Positions 1 to 6,254 of a stretch of DNA of 9,787 nucleotides are shown here, piece by piece. This DNA comes from Candidatus Rokuibacteriota bacterium (GTDB lineage: Bacteria; Methylomirabilota; Methylomirabilia; Rokubacteriales; JACPHL01): the NCBI GenBank assembly GCA_016188625.1, contig JACPHL010000214.1, positions 1-9,787 of the forward strand, given 5' to 3'. A program made the translations under genes and the position numbers. Under the pieces are notes generated by a model, which did not search any database, was not told the DNA's origin, and worked only from the letters and a program-made list of their open reading frames with translations. Positions within the stretch are counted from its first letter, which is position 1. Each line of letters begins with the position of its first letter.

Positions 1-1
1 G

Positions 2-631
2 CACGGCGACCACAACAACGCCGCCCTCATCCGAGGGCATCCCGTGGTCCTGCGCGGGCTCACCGAAGGCGGGAGGGACTGGAATCCGATCCGCTACCAA
101 CATAAAGACGTGAGCCTCGTCTCCGTACCCGTCTACCACGACGAGCAGCAGGGCCGCCTGCGCGGCAAGAACACCATGATCGCCGTCGAGCTGGGCGGGC
201 TTCGTGTCGCGCACCTCTCCGACATGGGGCATCTCCCGACGGAGGCGCAATATCAGGCGCTCGGGCGGGTCGAGGTCCTCTTGGTCCCGGTCGGTGGACA
301 CTTCTCCATCGACGGCCGCCAGGCGAGGGAGATCGTCGAGCGGCTCAGGCCCCGCATCGCCATCCCCATCCACTCCAAGACCGCCGCCACGGCGACCTGG
401 CCCATCGAGGACGAGCGCGCGTTCGTCGAGGGTTATCCCCGGGTCAGGCGCCTGGGAGGCCCCCGCGTCACCCTCGCGCTCACGGCGCTGCCGTCCCCTC
501 ACGGAGATCTGGGTGCTCGAGCCACCGAGGTAGGGCGCGGGGATCGGGGGTACTCCGCCGGACGCGCCGTCCTCCATCTCCTCGCCCCCTCACGAAAAAA
601 TCCTTCTCCGGCCCCCGGCGCCTCGGTATAA
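2..631 (+). CDS. MBL-fold metallo-hydrolase, 5'-truncated by window, probable C-terminal frameshift
   Basis: The reading frame is open at the left edge, so the N-terminus lies outside the window. The first visible residues, HGDHNN, match the second half of the metallo-beta-lactamase HxHxDH metal motif. Further metal-ligand candidates follow in family order: His in VYHDEQQG, Asp in HLSDMGH and His in IPIHSKT. The core GLRVAHLSDMGHLPT...VLLVPVGG resembles UlaG/COG2220-like hydrolases; the substrate cannot be told. As sequenced the frame stops with TAA at 629-631, but its last 40 or so residues look non-coding. From about 498 the +1 frame reads LTEIWVLEPPR and stops at 531-533, a much more family-like C-terminus. 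One extra C in the CCCC run at 495-498 would explain this. The true gene therefore probably ends at 533. The family call is secure; the physiological role is unknown. Confidence 0.8.
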   Translation, partial: HGDHNNAALIRGHPVVLRGLTEGGRDWNPIRYQHKDVSLVSVPVYHDEQQGRLRGKNTMIAVELGGLRVAHLSDMGHLPTEAQYQALGRVEVLLVPVGGHFSIDGRQAREIVERLRPRIAIPIHSKTAATATWPIEDERAFVEGYPRVRRLGGPRVTLALTALPSPHGDLGARATEVGRGDRGYSAGRAVLHLLAPSRKNPSPAPGASV

Positions 632-632
632 T
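604..632 (+). promoter_or_regulatory. Putative sigma-70-type promoter of the LPS core operon
   Basis: A perfect TATAAT lies at 627-632. Seventeen bases upstream is a weak -35, TTCTCC at 604-609 (TT and C match TTGACA). An A6 tract at 595-600, unusual in this GC-rich sequence, sits where a proximal UP element would be. The expected transcription start, about 6-9 bases after the -10, falls at roughly 639-641, on the ATG at 641. The rest of the 534-640 gap shows no gene and no terminator with a T tract. The promoter call is inferred from sequence only; the -10 is strong and the -35 is poor. Confidence 0.6.
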
Positions 633-640
633 TGGGTCCG

Positions 641-1222
641 ATGCCTGCCCGAGCCGTCTTCATGGACCTGTCCGGCACGATCTCCGACGAGGTCGGCTTC
701 GTCAACCACCTGAGCCGCTTCCGGCTGCTCCCCCGGGCCGCCGAGGCGATCCGGCTGGTCAACGACGCCGGCTGGACGGCCGTCGTCGCCACCAACCAGA
801 GCGGGATCGCTAGGGGCTACTTCCCCCCCGCGCTGCTCGATGAGGTCTACGCGGAGCTCCGGCGCCAGCTCGTCGCGGGCGGGGCGCGGCTCGACCGGAT
901 CTTGCATTGCCCCCACCACCCCACCGAGGGGCTCCCGCCCTACCGGTGCGAGTGCGACTGCCGGAAGCCCAGGCCCGGCATGCTCAAGCAGGCGGCCCAG
1001 GAGCTGGGTCTCGACCTCGCGCGCTCCTTCATGGTCGGGGACAAGATCATCGACGTCGAGGCCGGCCACCGGGCCGGGACCCGCGGGGTCCTCGTCCTCA
1101 CCGGCTACGGCCGGGGCGAGGTCACTTACACCCGCGCCTCCTGGCCGACCCAGCCGGACCACATCGCCGAGGATCTCCTCGAGGCGGTCCGGTGGATCCT
1201 CGCCGAGGGCGGGCGGGACTGA
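641..1222 (+). CDS. gmhB: HAD-IIIA phosphatase, GmhB-like (D-glycero-D-manno-heptose 1,7-bisphosphate 7-phosphatase)
   Basis: The 193-residue protein is the usual length for GmhB, the cytoplasmic enzyme that removes the 7-phosphate from heptose 1,7-bisphosphate on the way to ADP-heptose. Motif II is VVATNQSG (about 48-55), motif III is the Lys of CRKP (K109), and motif IV is GDKIID (133-138). The zinc loop is complete: C90, H92, C105 and C107 have the same spacing as C92/H94/C107/C109 of E. coli GmhB. Motif I is odd: it reads DLSGT (D9-L10-S11), so the nucleophile Asp is kept but the general acid/base Asp is Ser. The ATG at 641 is chosen because it keeps the first beta strand. A TTG at 632 in the same frame lies inside the promoter -10. 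No Shine-Dalgarno is visible, in keeping with a leaderless message. The kinase gene begins three bases after the stop. The family call is strong; activity is less certain because of S11. Confidence 0.87.
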   Translation: MPARAVFMDLSGTISDEVGFVNHLSRFRLLPRAAEAIRLVNDAGWTAVVATNQSGIARGYFPPALLDEVYAELRRQLVAGGARLDRILHCPHHPTEGLPPYRCECDCRKPRPGMLKQAAQELGLDLARSFMVGDKIIDVEAGHRAGTRGVLVLTGYGRGEVTYTRASWPTQPDHIAEDLLEAVRWILAEGGRD

Positions 1223-1225
1223 GCC

Positions 1226-2236
1226 ATGCCGGCCGACCTCGCCGGGGTCGTGGAGCGCTTCCAGGGCCGGACCGTCCTGGTCCTCGGGGACCTGGTGGCC
1301 GACGAGTACGTCTACGGGAAGCCTTCCCGGATCTCGCGCGAGGCGCCGGTCCTCATCCTCCGCTACCTCCACCGGGAGATCCGTCCGGGCGGGGCCGCCA
1401 ACGCCTGCCATAACCTCCACACCCTCGGCGCCCGCGCGATCCCGCTCGGGGTGGTCGGGGACGACGAGGCCGGGGCGCGGCTGCTCGAGTTCTTCGGGGA
1501 GCAGGGGATCCCCCGGGACGGGGTCGTCCCGCTCCCGGGGCGCGCGACGCCGGTCAAGACGCGGATCATGGCCGGCGGCTACCAGGCCACCCGCCAGCAG
1601 GTGGTGCGAGTGGACCGGGAGCCCGAAGGCCCGCCCCCGCCGCCGGCTGAGGCGCGGCTCGGCGAGGTCCTGGCGGCCTACGCCCCTCGGGCGGACGCCC
1701 TCATCCTCTCCGACTACGGCTACGGGACCATCACCCCCCGGCTCCTCGAGGCGGTGACGGCCCTGGCGGCCCGGACCGGGCTCATGGTGACGGCCGACTC
1801 CCGCTACGACCTCCTCCGCTACCGGGGGGTGACCGCCGCCACCCCCAACGAGCCCGAGGTCGAGCAGCTCCTCGGGGTCGCCCTGGACGGGGACAAGGCG
1901 CTGGAGCAGGCCGGGTGGGGGCTCTTGGAGCGCCTCGGGAGCCGTCTCCTCCTCATCACGCGAGGGTCGAAGGGGATGATCCTCTTCGAGCGGGAAGGAC
2001 GGTGTGCCTTCCTCCCGATCTACGGGGACGACCAGATCGCCGACGTCACGGGCGCCGGGGACACGGTCATCAGCGCTTTCACCCTGGCGCTCGTGGGCGG
2101 GGCCGCGCCGCTCCAGGCGGCGCGCCTCTCCAACATCGCCGGCGGGCTCGTGGTCATGAAGCGGGGGACGGCCCCGGTGACCCGGGCCGAGCTCCTCTCC
2201 GCCATCGCGCGCGATGTCCAAGATGGTCAGCCTTGA
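1226..2236 (+). CDS. rfaE1: D-glycero-beta-D-manno-heptose-7-phosphate kinase (HldA/RfaE1, PfkB family)
   Basis: This 336-residue PfkB/ribokinase-fold sugar kinase phosphorylates heptose 7-phosphate at C1 to give the 1,7-bisphosphate used by the phosphatase upstream. The N-terminal part shows [14 protein letters not shown] (about 18-31) and the substrate-site glycines PGGAANAC (54-61). The C-terminal PfkB signature DVTGAGDT (273-280) holds the anion-hole glycines and the catalytic base D279. In E. coli the same activity is the N-terminal half of the bifunctional HldE; here it is a separate gene. The ATG at 1226 lies three bases after the phosphatase stop. The 3' end overlaps the adenylyltransferase gene by 23 bases in another reading frame, which suggests coupled translation. 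No truncation or missing key residue was seen. The heptose substrate is inferred from the neighbouring rfaE2 and waaC and from resemblance to HldE. Confidence 0.93.
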   Translation: MPADLAGVVERFQGRTVLVLGDLVADEYVYGKPSRISREAPVLILRYLHREIRPGGAANACHNLHTLGARAIPLGVVGDDEAGARLLEFFGEQGIPRDGVVPLPGRATPVKTRIMAGGYQATRQQVVRVDREPEGPPPPPAEARLGEVLAAYAPRADALILSDYGYGTITPRLLEAVTALAARTGLMVTADSRYDLLRYRGVTAATPNEPEVEQLLGVALDGDKALEQAGWGLLERLGSRLLLITRGSKGMILFEREGRCAFLPIYGDDQIADVTGAGDTVISAFTLALVGGAAPLQAARLSNIAGGLVVMKRGTAPVTRAELLSAIARDVQDGQP

Positions 2237-2717
2237 GGAGGCCCGCGCCCTCGCCGAGGCCGCCCGGGCCGAGGGCAAGCGCCTGGTGCTGGCCAACGGC
2301 TGCTTCGACCTCCTCCACGTCGGGCACGTCCGCTACCTGGCCGGGGCCAAGGCCCTCGGGGATCTCCTCGTGGTCGGGGTCAACTCCGACGCGGCGGTGG
2401 CGCGGCTGAAGGGCCCGGGCCGTCCCATCGTCGGCGAGGCCGAGCGGGCCGAGATCGTCGGCGCCCTGGGCTGCGTGGACCACGTGGTGATCTTCGACGA
2501 GCTGACCGCGGACCGCCTCGTCGAGATCCTGCGGCCCGCGGTTCACGCCAAGGGGACGGACTACACCCCGGGGACGATCCCCGAGCGGGCCACGGTCCAC
2601 GCGGCGGGCGGGAAGGTCGCCGTCACGGGCGATCCCAAAGGCCACTCCACCCGGGACCTCATCGCCATCATCCTGGCGCGCTTCGGTCAGGGATGCGGAT
2701 CGCCATCGTCAAGCTGA
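2214..2717 (+). CDS. rfaE2: D-glycero-beta-D-manno-heptose 1-phosphate adenylyltransferase (HldC/RfaE2)
   Basis: This 167-residue cytidylyltransferase-fold enzyme transfers AMP from ATP to heptose 1-phosphate, giving ADP-D-glycero-beta-D-manno-heptose. The nucleotide-binding motif [15 protein letters not shown] spans about 28-42, with the HxGH pair H35/H38. RLKGPGRPI follows, as does an ISSTxxR-like motif in the form HSTRDLI (about 144-150). It corresponds to the C-terminal half of E. coli HldE. The start at 2214 lies inside the end of the kinase gene, and an in-frame ATG at 2223 is an alternative. Neither has a clear ribosome site, so initiation may rely on ribosomes finishing the kinase gene. 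The last residues after the catalytic domain (GCGSPSSS) lie in a 25-base overlap with waaC and are probably not functional. Confidence 0.92.
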   Translation: MSKMVSLEEARALAEAARAEGKRLVLANGCFDLLHVGHVRYLAGAKALGDLLVVGVNSDAAVARLKGPGRPIVGEAERAEIVGALGCVDHVVIFDELTADRLVEILRPAVHAKGTDYTPGTIPERATVHAAGGKVAVTGDPKGHSTRDLIAIILARFGQGCGSPSSS

Positions 2718-3709
2718 GCTCGCTCGGGGACGTCGTCCACACCCTCCCGGTCCTCCACGCCCTCCGCCGCCACCTCCCCGACGCGCACCTCGGCTGGATC
2801 GTCGAGAGGCGCGAGCAGGCGATCCTGGAGGGGCACCCGGAGCTGGACGAGCTCATCCCGGTGGATACCCGCCTCTGGCGGCGGGAGTTCCGCCGGCCGC
2901 GCGGGGCCCGCACCGTCTTCGTCAAGGTCCGCGGCCTCGTCCGGCGCCTGGCCGCCTCGGGCTTCGACGCGGCCCTGGACCTCCAGGGGCTCTGGAAGAG
3001 CGGGATCATCACGGCCCTGACGCGGGCGCCGCTCCGGATCGGGTTCGCCGCGGGGTTCTGCCGTGAGCGGGCGAGCGCGCTGTTCACCAACCGGCGGGTC
3101 CGCCCTCCCGACCCGGCCGCCCACGTGGTGGAGCAGAACCTCGCCCTCCTCGCCCCGCTCGGGGTCCCGGTCACCGAGGTCGCCTTCCGCCTCCCGAGCC
3201 CGCCCGGGCCCGCGGCGGCCGTCGCCCGCTCCCTCGAGGCCGAAGGCGTCAAGCCGCGCGATCTCCTGGTCGCCCTCAACCCCGGGGCCGGCGGCGACCC
3301 CAAGCGCTGGGCGGTCGGGGCGTACCGGCGGGTCGCGGCTGAGCTGGCGGTCCGGTTCGGGGCGCGGGTCCTGCTCCTCTGGGGGCCGGGCGAGGAGCCG
3401 CTCGCCCGCGCCATCGCCCACGGGATGGAGCCGCCCCCCCTGATCCCGCCGCCGACCTCGATCCCCGAGCTGGTGGCGCTCCTCGGCCGCGCCGCGCTCG
3501 TGGTGGGCGGGGACACGGGCCCGATCCACATCGCGGCGGCCCTCGGGGTCCCCACCCTCGGCCTGTACGGCCCGACCAGCGGGCGCCGGAACGGCCCCTA
3601 CGGCGCGCGGACCCTGACGATCCAGAGCCCGACCGGGCGCATGGAGGGGATCTCGGTCGAGGCGGTGGTGGCGGGCGCCGCGGCCCTCCTCCGGAGGGCG
3701 GGTGCGTGA
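2693..3709 (+). CDS. waaC: Lipopolysaccharide heptosyltransferase I (GT9 family)
   Basis: This 338-residue GT-B glycosyltransferase of family 9 transfers heptose from ADP-heptose to Kdo on lipid A at the inner membrane's cytoplasmic face. The N-terminus [19 protein letters not shown] places Asp at position 13, matching the catalytic D13 of E. coli Waa[11 protein letters not shown] follows at about 98-107. The C-terminal nucleotide-sugar domain starts near [11 protein letters not shown] (196-206, with K204 at the donor-phosphate lysine position). It contains the GT9 signature [13 protein letters not shown] (from G273, with D274) and LYGPTS. Heptosyltransferase I is preferred over II because of the N-terminus, the LDLQGLWKS segment and the linkage to rfaE1/rfaE2. 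It overlaps rfaE2 by 25 bases and its TGA is shared with the next gene's GTG. Confidence 0.9.
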   Translation: MRIAIVKLSSLGDVVHTLPVLHALRRHLPDAHLGWIVERREQAILEGHPELDELIPVDTRLWRREFRRPRGARTVFVKVRGLVRRLAASGFDAALDLQGLWKSGIITALTRAPLRIGFAAGFCRERASALFTNRRVRPPDPAAHVVEQNLALLAPLGVPVTEVAFRLPSPPGPAAAVARSLEAEGVKPRDLLVALNPGAGGDPKRWAVGAYRRVAAELAVRFGARVLLLWGPGEEPLARAIAHGMEPPPLIPPPTSIPELVALLGRAALVVGGDTGPIHIAAALGVPTLGLYGPTSGRRNGPYGARTLTIQSPTGRMEGISVEAVVAGAAALLRRAGA

Positions 3710-4665
3710 ACTGCCTCGTCACCGGCGCCGCCGGTTTCATCGGCTCCCACCTCGTCGAGGCGCTCCTGGGCGAGGGGCACCGGGTGATCGGGGTGGATTG
3801 CTTCAGCGACTTCTACGCCCCGGGCCTCAAGGAGGCCAACCTCGCGGCGGTCCTCGGGCACCCGCGCTTTACCCTCCACCGCCGCGACCTCCTGGAGCTC
3901 GACCTCCCGGCGCTGCTCGGGGAGGCGGAGGTGGTCTTCCACCTGGCGGCCCAGGCCGGGGTCCGCTCGAGCTGGGGGCGCGAGTTCTCCGTCTACACGC
4001 ACCAGAACGTCCTGGCGACGCAGCGGCTCCTCGAGGCCGCGCGGGGGCGGCCGCTCCGGAAGTTCGTCTTCGCCTCCTCCTCCGCGGTCTACGGCGACTC
4101 CGAGCTCCCCATGCGCGAGGAGAGCCCCACGCGCCCGCTGTCGCCCTACGGGGTCACCAAGCTGGCGGCTGAGCACCTCTGCCGGCTCTACTGGGTGGCC
4201 CACGGGGTCCCCGTCCTCTCCCTCCGCTACTTCACCGTCTTCGGGCCGCGCCAGCGGCCGGACATGGCCTTCCACCGCTTCCTCCGGGCCCTCCTGGACG
4301 GGCGGCCGATCACGCTCTACGGCGACGGCCGGCAGACGCGCGACTTCACCTACGTCTCGGACATCGTGGAGGCGACCCGCCGGGCGGCCTGGGGCGAGGC
4401 CGTGGGGGAGCTCGTCAACGTCGCGGGCGGCGCCCGGGTCGAGCTGCTCGCCGTGATCCGCGAGCTCGAGGCCCTGACCGGGCGGCGGGCCGCGATCGAG
4501 ACGCGGCCGGCCCCGGCCGGGGAGATGCCCCACACCTACGCCGACATCGCCAAGGCGCGGGGCCTCCTGGGCTACGAGCCGAAGATGGGGCTCCTCGATG
4601 GTCTGCGGGAGGAGCTGGCCTGGCTGGAGGCGCTCCGGGCGCAGGGCGGGGTCCCCGATGCGTAA
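3706..4665 (+). CDS. NAD-dependent sugar-nucleotide epimerase/dehydratase (extended SDR, GalE/UDP-glucuronate epimerase-like)
   Basis: This 319-residue extended short-chain dehydrogenase has the Rossmann motif GAAGFIG (7-13), FHLAAQAGV, the active-site serines in ASSSAVYG (S124-S126), and the catalytic pair Y148 and K152 in SPYGVTK. Late motifs LYGDGRQTRDFTYVSD and LVNVAGG are typical of UDP-sugar 4-epimerases. The segment DCFSDFYAPGLKEANL resembles UDP-glucuronate 4-epimerases. It does not look like HldD, although its position in an ADP-heptose operon makes that function worth asking about. Start: GTG at 3706 overlaps the waaC stop as GTGA, and GGAGGG at 3693-3698 lies seven bases upstream. 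The end overlaps the next gene by eight bases. Substrate is unproven; a role in preparing a sugar for the LPS core or surface glycan is inferred. Confidence 0.87.
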   Translation: MNCLVTGAAGFIGSHLVEALLGEGHRVIGVDCFSDFYAPGLKEANLAAVLGHPRFTLHRRDLLELDLPALLGEAEVVFHLAAQAGVRSSWGREFSVYTHQNVLATQRLLEAARGRPLRKFVFASSSAVYGDSELPMREESPTRPLSPYGVTKLAAEHLCRLYWVAHGVPVLSLRYFTVFGPRQRPDMAFHRFLRALLDGRPITLYGDGRQTRDFTYVSDIVEATRRAAWGEAVGELVNVAGGARVELLAVIRELEALTGRRAAIETRPAPAGEMPHTYADIAKARGLLGYEPKMGLLDGLREELAWLEALRAQGGVPDA

Positions 4666-5434
4666 CCGGCTCTCGGTCGCCGTCATCGCCCTGAACGAGG
4701 AGGAGCGGCTCCGGGCCTGTCTCGAGAGCGTGGCCTGGGCGGACGAGATCGTCGTGGTGGACGCGGGGTCGAGCGACAAGACGGCCGAGATCGCCCGGGA
4801 GTTCACCGACCGCGTCCTCTTCCACCCCTGGGAGGGGTACGCCGCCCAGAAGAACTACGCCCTGGCCCAGAGCCGCCACCCCTGGCTCCTCTCCCTGGAC
4901 GCCGACGAGCTGGTCTCCCCGGCGCTCCGCGCCGAGATCGAGGAGGTGCTCGAGCGGGACGGGCCGGCCGACGGCTACCAGATCCCCCGCCAGAACATCT
5001 TCCTCGGGCGCGCCGTCCGCCACGGGACCCTGTACCCGGACTACCAGCTCCGCCTCTTCCGCCGCGGCCTCGGGGCCTTCGTGCCGACCAGCGTCCACGA
5101 GTCCGTCCGGGTCGAGGGCCGGACGGCGCGCCTCGCCGCCCCGCTGATCCACGAGAGCTACCGGAGCCTGGATGAGTTCGTGACCCGGGCCAACCGCTAC
5201 TCGACCCTCGCGGCGCGCGAGCTCGGCGCCCAGGGGCGGGGAGGGGGGTGGACCGATCTCCTGCTCCGCCCGGCCTGGCGGTTCTTCTCCATGTACATTC
5301 TCCATCAGGGCTTCCTGGACGGCTGGCGGGGGCTCCTCCTGGCGATCCTCTATGCCTACTACGTCTTCCTGCGGGCGGCCAAGGTCCGGGAGGCCTCCCT
5401 CCAGGACCCGGAGCCCGGCGGGGTAGTCCAGTGA
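4658..5434 (+). CDS. Family 2 glycosyltransferase, LPS core type (WaaE/KdtX-like)
   Basis: This 258-residue GT-A enzyme opens with VAVIALNEEERLRACLESV (about 7-25). It carries the nucleotide-binding VVVDAGSSDKT (D35) and the metal-binding DAD motif in SLDADE (D81 and D83). The acceptor half contains IHESYRSLDEFV. A hydrophobic, probably membrane-associated C-terminal stretch, HQGFLDGWRGLLLAILYAYY, is typical of the beta-1,4-glucosyltransferase (WaaE/KdtX) branch. In that family the enzyme adds a hexose to the first core heptose, which fits the linkage to waaC and kdsB. The ATG at 4658 is preferred because the GT2 domain starts directly after it. The frame is open back to 4598, but that extra 20 residues lie inside the epimerase gene and have no domain content. 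A GGGCGGGG-like ribosome site precedes it. Donor and acceptor are inferred, not shown. Confidence 0.88.
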   Translation: MRNRLSVAVIALNEEERLRACLESVAWADEIVVVDAGSSDKTAEIAREFTDRVLFHPWEGYAAQKNYALAQSRHPWLLSLDADELVSPALRAEIEEVLERDGPADGYQIPRQNIFLGRAVRHGTLYPDYQLRLFRRGLGAFVPTSVHESVRVEGRTARLAAPLIHESYRSLDEFVTRANRYSTLAARELGAQGRGGGWTDLLLRPAWRFFSMYILHQGFLDGWRGLLLAILYAYYVFLRAAKVREASLQDPEPGGVVQ

Positions 5435-6156
5435 GCCGAGCGGTCGCGATCATCCCGGCGCGCTACGCCTCCACGCGCTTCCCGGGGAAGGTCCTGGCGG
5501 AGGTCGCGGGGAAGCCGTTGCTCCAGCACGTCTGGGAGCGCGCCCGGATGCTCCGGACGGCGGAGGCGGTCCTGATCGCCACCGACGACGAGCGGATCGC
5601 CCGAGCGGCGCGGGGGTTCGGCGCCGAGGCGGTCCTGACCCGGGACGATCACCCGAGCGGGACCGATCGGGTCGCCGAGGTGGCCCGCTCGCTCGCGGCC
5701 GAACTGGTCGTCAACCTCCAGGGGGACGAGCCGGGCTTCGACGGGAAGGCGGTGGACGAGCTGGTGGATCTCCTGGCCGCCTCCCCCGGGGTCCCCATGG
5801 GGACCCTGGCCCACCCGATCGGCGAGCCGGCCGAGCTCGCCGACCCCAACGCCGTGAAGGTGGTGGTGGACCTGGACGGCCGGGCCCTCTACTTCTCCAG
5901 GGCGCCGATCCCAGCGCGGCGCCAGGGCGCGGGGCAGGCGCTCCGGCACATCGGGATCTACGTCTTCCGGCGGGCGTTCCTCCTGGAGTTCGCGGCCTGG
6001 CCGCCGACCCCGCTGGAGCAGGCCGAGGGGCTCGAGCAGCTCCGGGCCCTCGAGCACGGCCGGCCGATCCGCGTCCTCGTCACCCCGCACCCCTCGGTCG
6101 GGGTGGACACCCCGGCGGACCTCGAGCGCCTCCGCCGGCTCCTGGCGGCGGGATGA
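5431..6156 (+). CDS. kdsB: 3-deoxy-manno-octulosonate cytidylyltransferase (CMP-Kdo synthetase)
   Basis: This 241-residue enzyme activates Kdo with CTP to CMP-Kdo, the donor for the Kdo transferase that primes the LPS core. The N-terminal CTP loop reads IIPARYASTRFPGK (7-20). NLQGDEP (Q97, D99) is the family metal/nucleotide motif. DPNAVKVV, RHIGIYVFRR, LEQAEGLEQLRALEHG and the terminal GVDTPADLE complete the KdsB pattern in the expected order and length. The GTG at 5431 is preferred: it overlaps the glycosyltransferase stop as GTGA and starts immediately before the first beta strand. The frame is open upstream to 5248, but this would only add translated glycosyltransferase sequence. Its own TGA overlaps an ATG (ATGA at 6153-6156) that opens a small ORF leading to trpS. 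No Kdo synthase or Kdo transferase gene is in the window. Confidence 0.94.
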   Translation: MSRAVAIIPARYASTRFPGKVLAEVAGKPLLQHVWERARMLRTAEAVLIATDDERIARAARGFGAEAVLTRDDHPSGTDRVAEVARSLAAELVVNLQGDEPGFDGKAVDELVDLLAASPGVPMGTLAHPIGEPAELADPNAVKVVVDLDGRALYFSRAPIPARRQGAGQALRHIGIYVFRRAFLLEFAAWPPTPLEQAEGLEQLRALEHGRPIRVLVTPHPSVGVDTPADLERLRRLLAAG

Positions 6157-6254
6157 GACACCCGCCTTTCGCTGTCGCCACCCATCCGCGGCCCCGGGCG
6201 GTGGGGGGGCTTGGGGGCGGAGCGACGCCGCTCCCCCCCAAGGTGGACCAGTGA
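6153..6254 (+). CDS. Possible 33-codon small ORF bridging kdsB and trpS
   Basis: The ATG at 6153 overlaps the kdsB stop (ATGA), and the frame runs without interruption to a TGA at 6252-6254 that overlaps the trpS GTG (GTGA). Both junctions copy the overlap style used elsewhere in this operon. The predicted peptide (MRHPPFAVATHPR..., 33 residues) is rich in Pro, Gly and Ala, has no Trp codon, no membrane segment and no recognisable domain. About six of its codons end in A or T, clearly more than in the flanking genes, and it uses AGA. Coding capacity is therefore doubtful. It may instead keep ribosomes moving from kdsB to trpS, or be chance in a GC-rich gap. The hairpin at 6210-6242 lies inside it. 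Confidence 0.3.
   Translation: MRHPPFAVATHPRPRAVGGLGGGATPLPPKVDQ
6210..6242 (+). promoter_or_regulatory. Strong stem-loop in trpS leader, touching the ribosome site
   Basis: Bases 6210-6224 can pair with 6229-6242: CTTGGGGG then GGAGCG on the left, CGCTCC then CCCCCAAG on the right. This leaves an ACGC loop and one bulged C (6218), giving about 14 base pairs, mostly G-C. The right arm ends in the AAG of the likely Shine-Dalgarno AAGGTG (6240-6245). No T tract follows, so a classical terminator is unlikely. Immediately upstream, G runs at 6196-6198, 6203-6209 and 6213-6217 could form an alternative G-quadruplex. No T-box-like architecture fits in the 94-base gap. A translational control or processing role is inference. 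Confidence 0.5.

Noticed and set aside
534-568. Inverted repeat GGCGCG/CGCGCC after the MBL gene as a terminator
   Set aside because: Only six base pairs with a 23-base loop and no following T tract; likely chance.
632-640. TTG at 632 as the start of the phosphatase
   Set aside because: It overlaps the -10 box and has no ribosome site; ATG at 641 gives the expected N-terminus.
590-2296. 568-codon open frame on the minus strand
   Set aside because: It is antisense to the phosphatase and kinase, which have clear family motifs. The translation is Arg/Gly/Pro/Asp/Glu-rich with no domain, as expected from the complement of high-GC3 codons.
3598-4806. 402-codon open frame on the minus strand
   Set aside because: Shadow of the epimerase and the end of waaC; low-complexity translation without motifs.
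6157-6250. T-box riboswitch or Trp leader peptide controlling trpS
   Set aside because: The gap is too short for a T-box, no T-box sequence is seen, the small ORF has no Trp codon and there is no terminator T tract.
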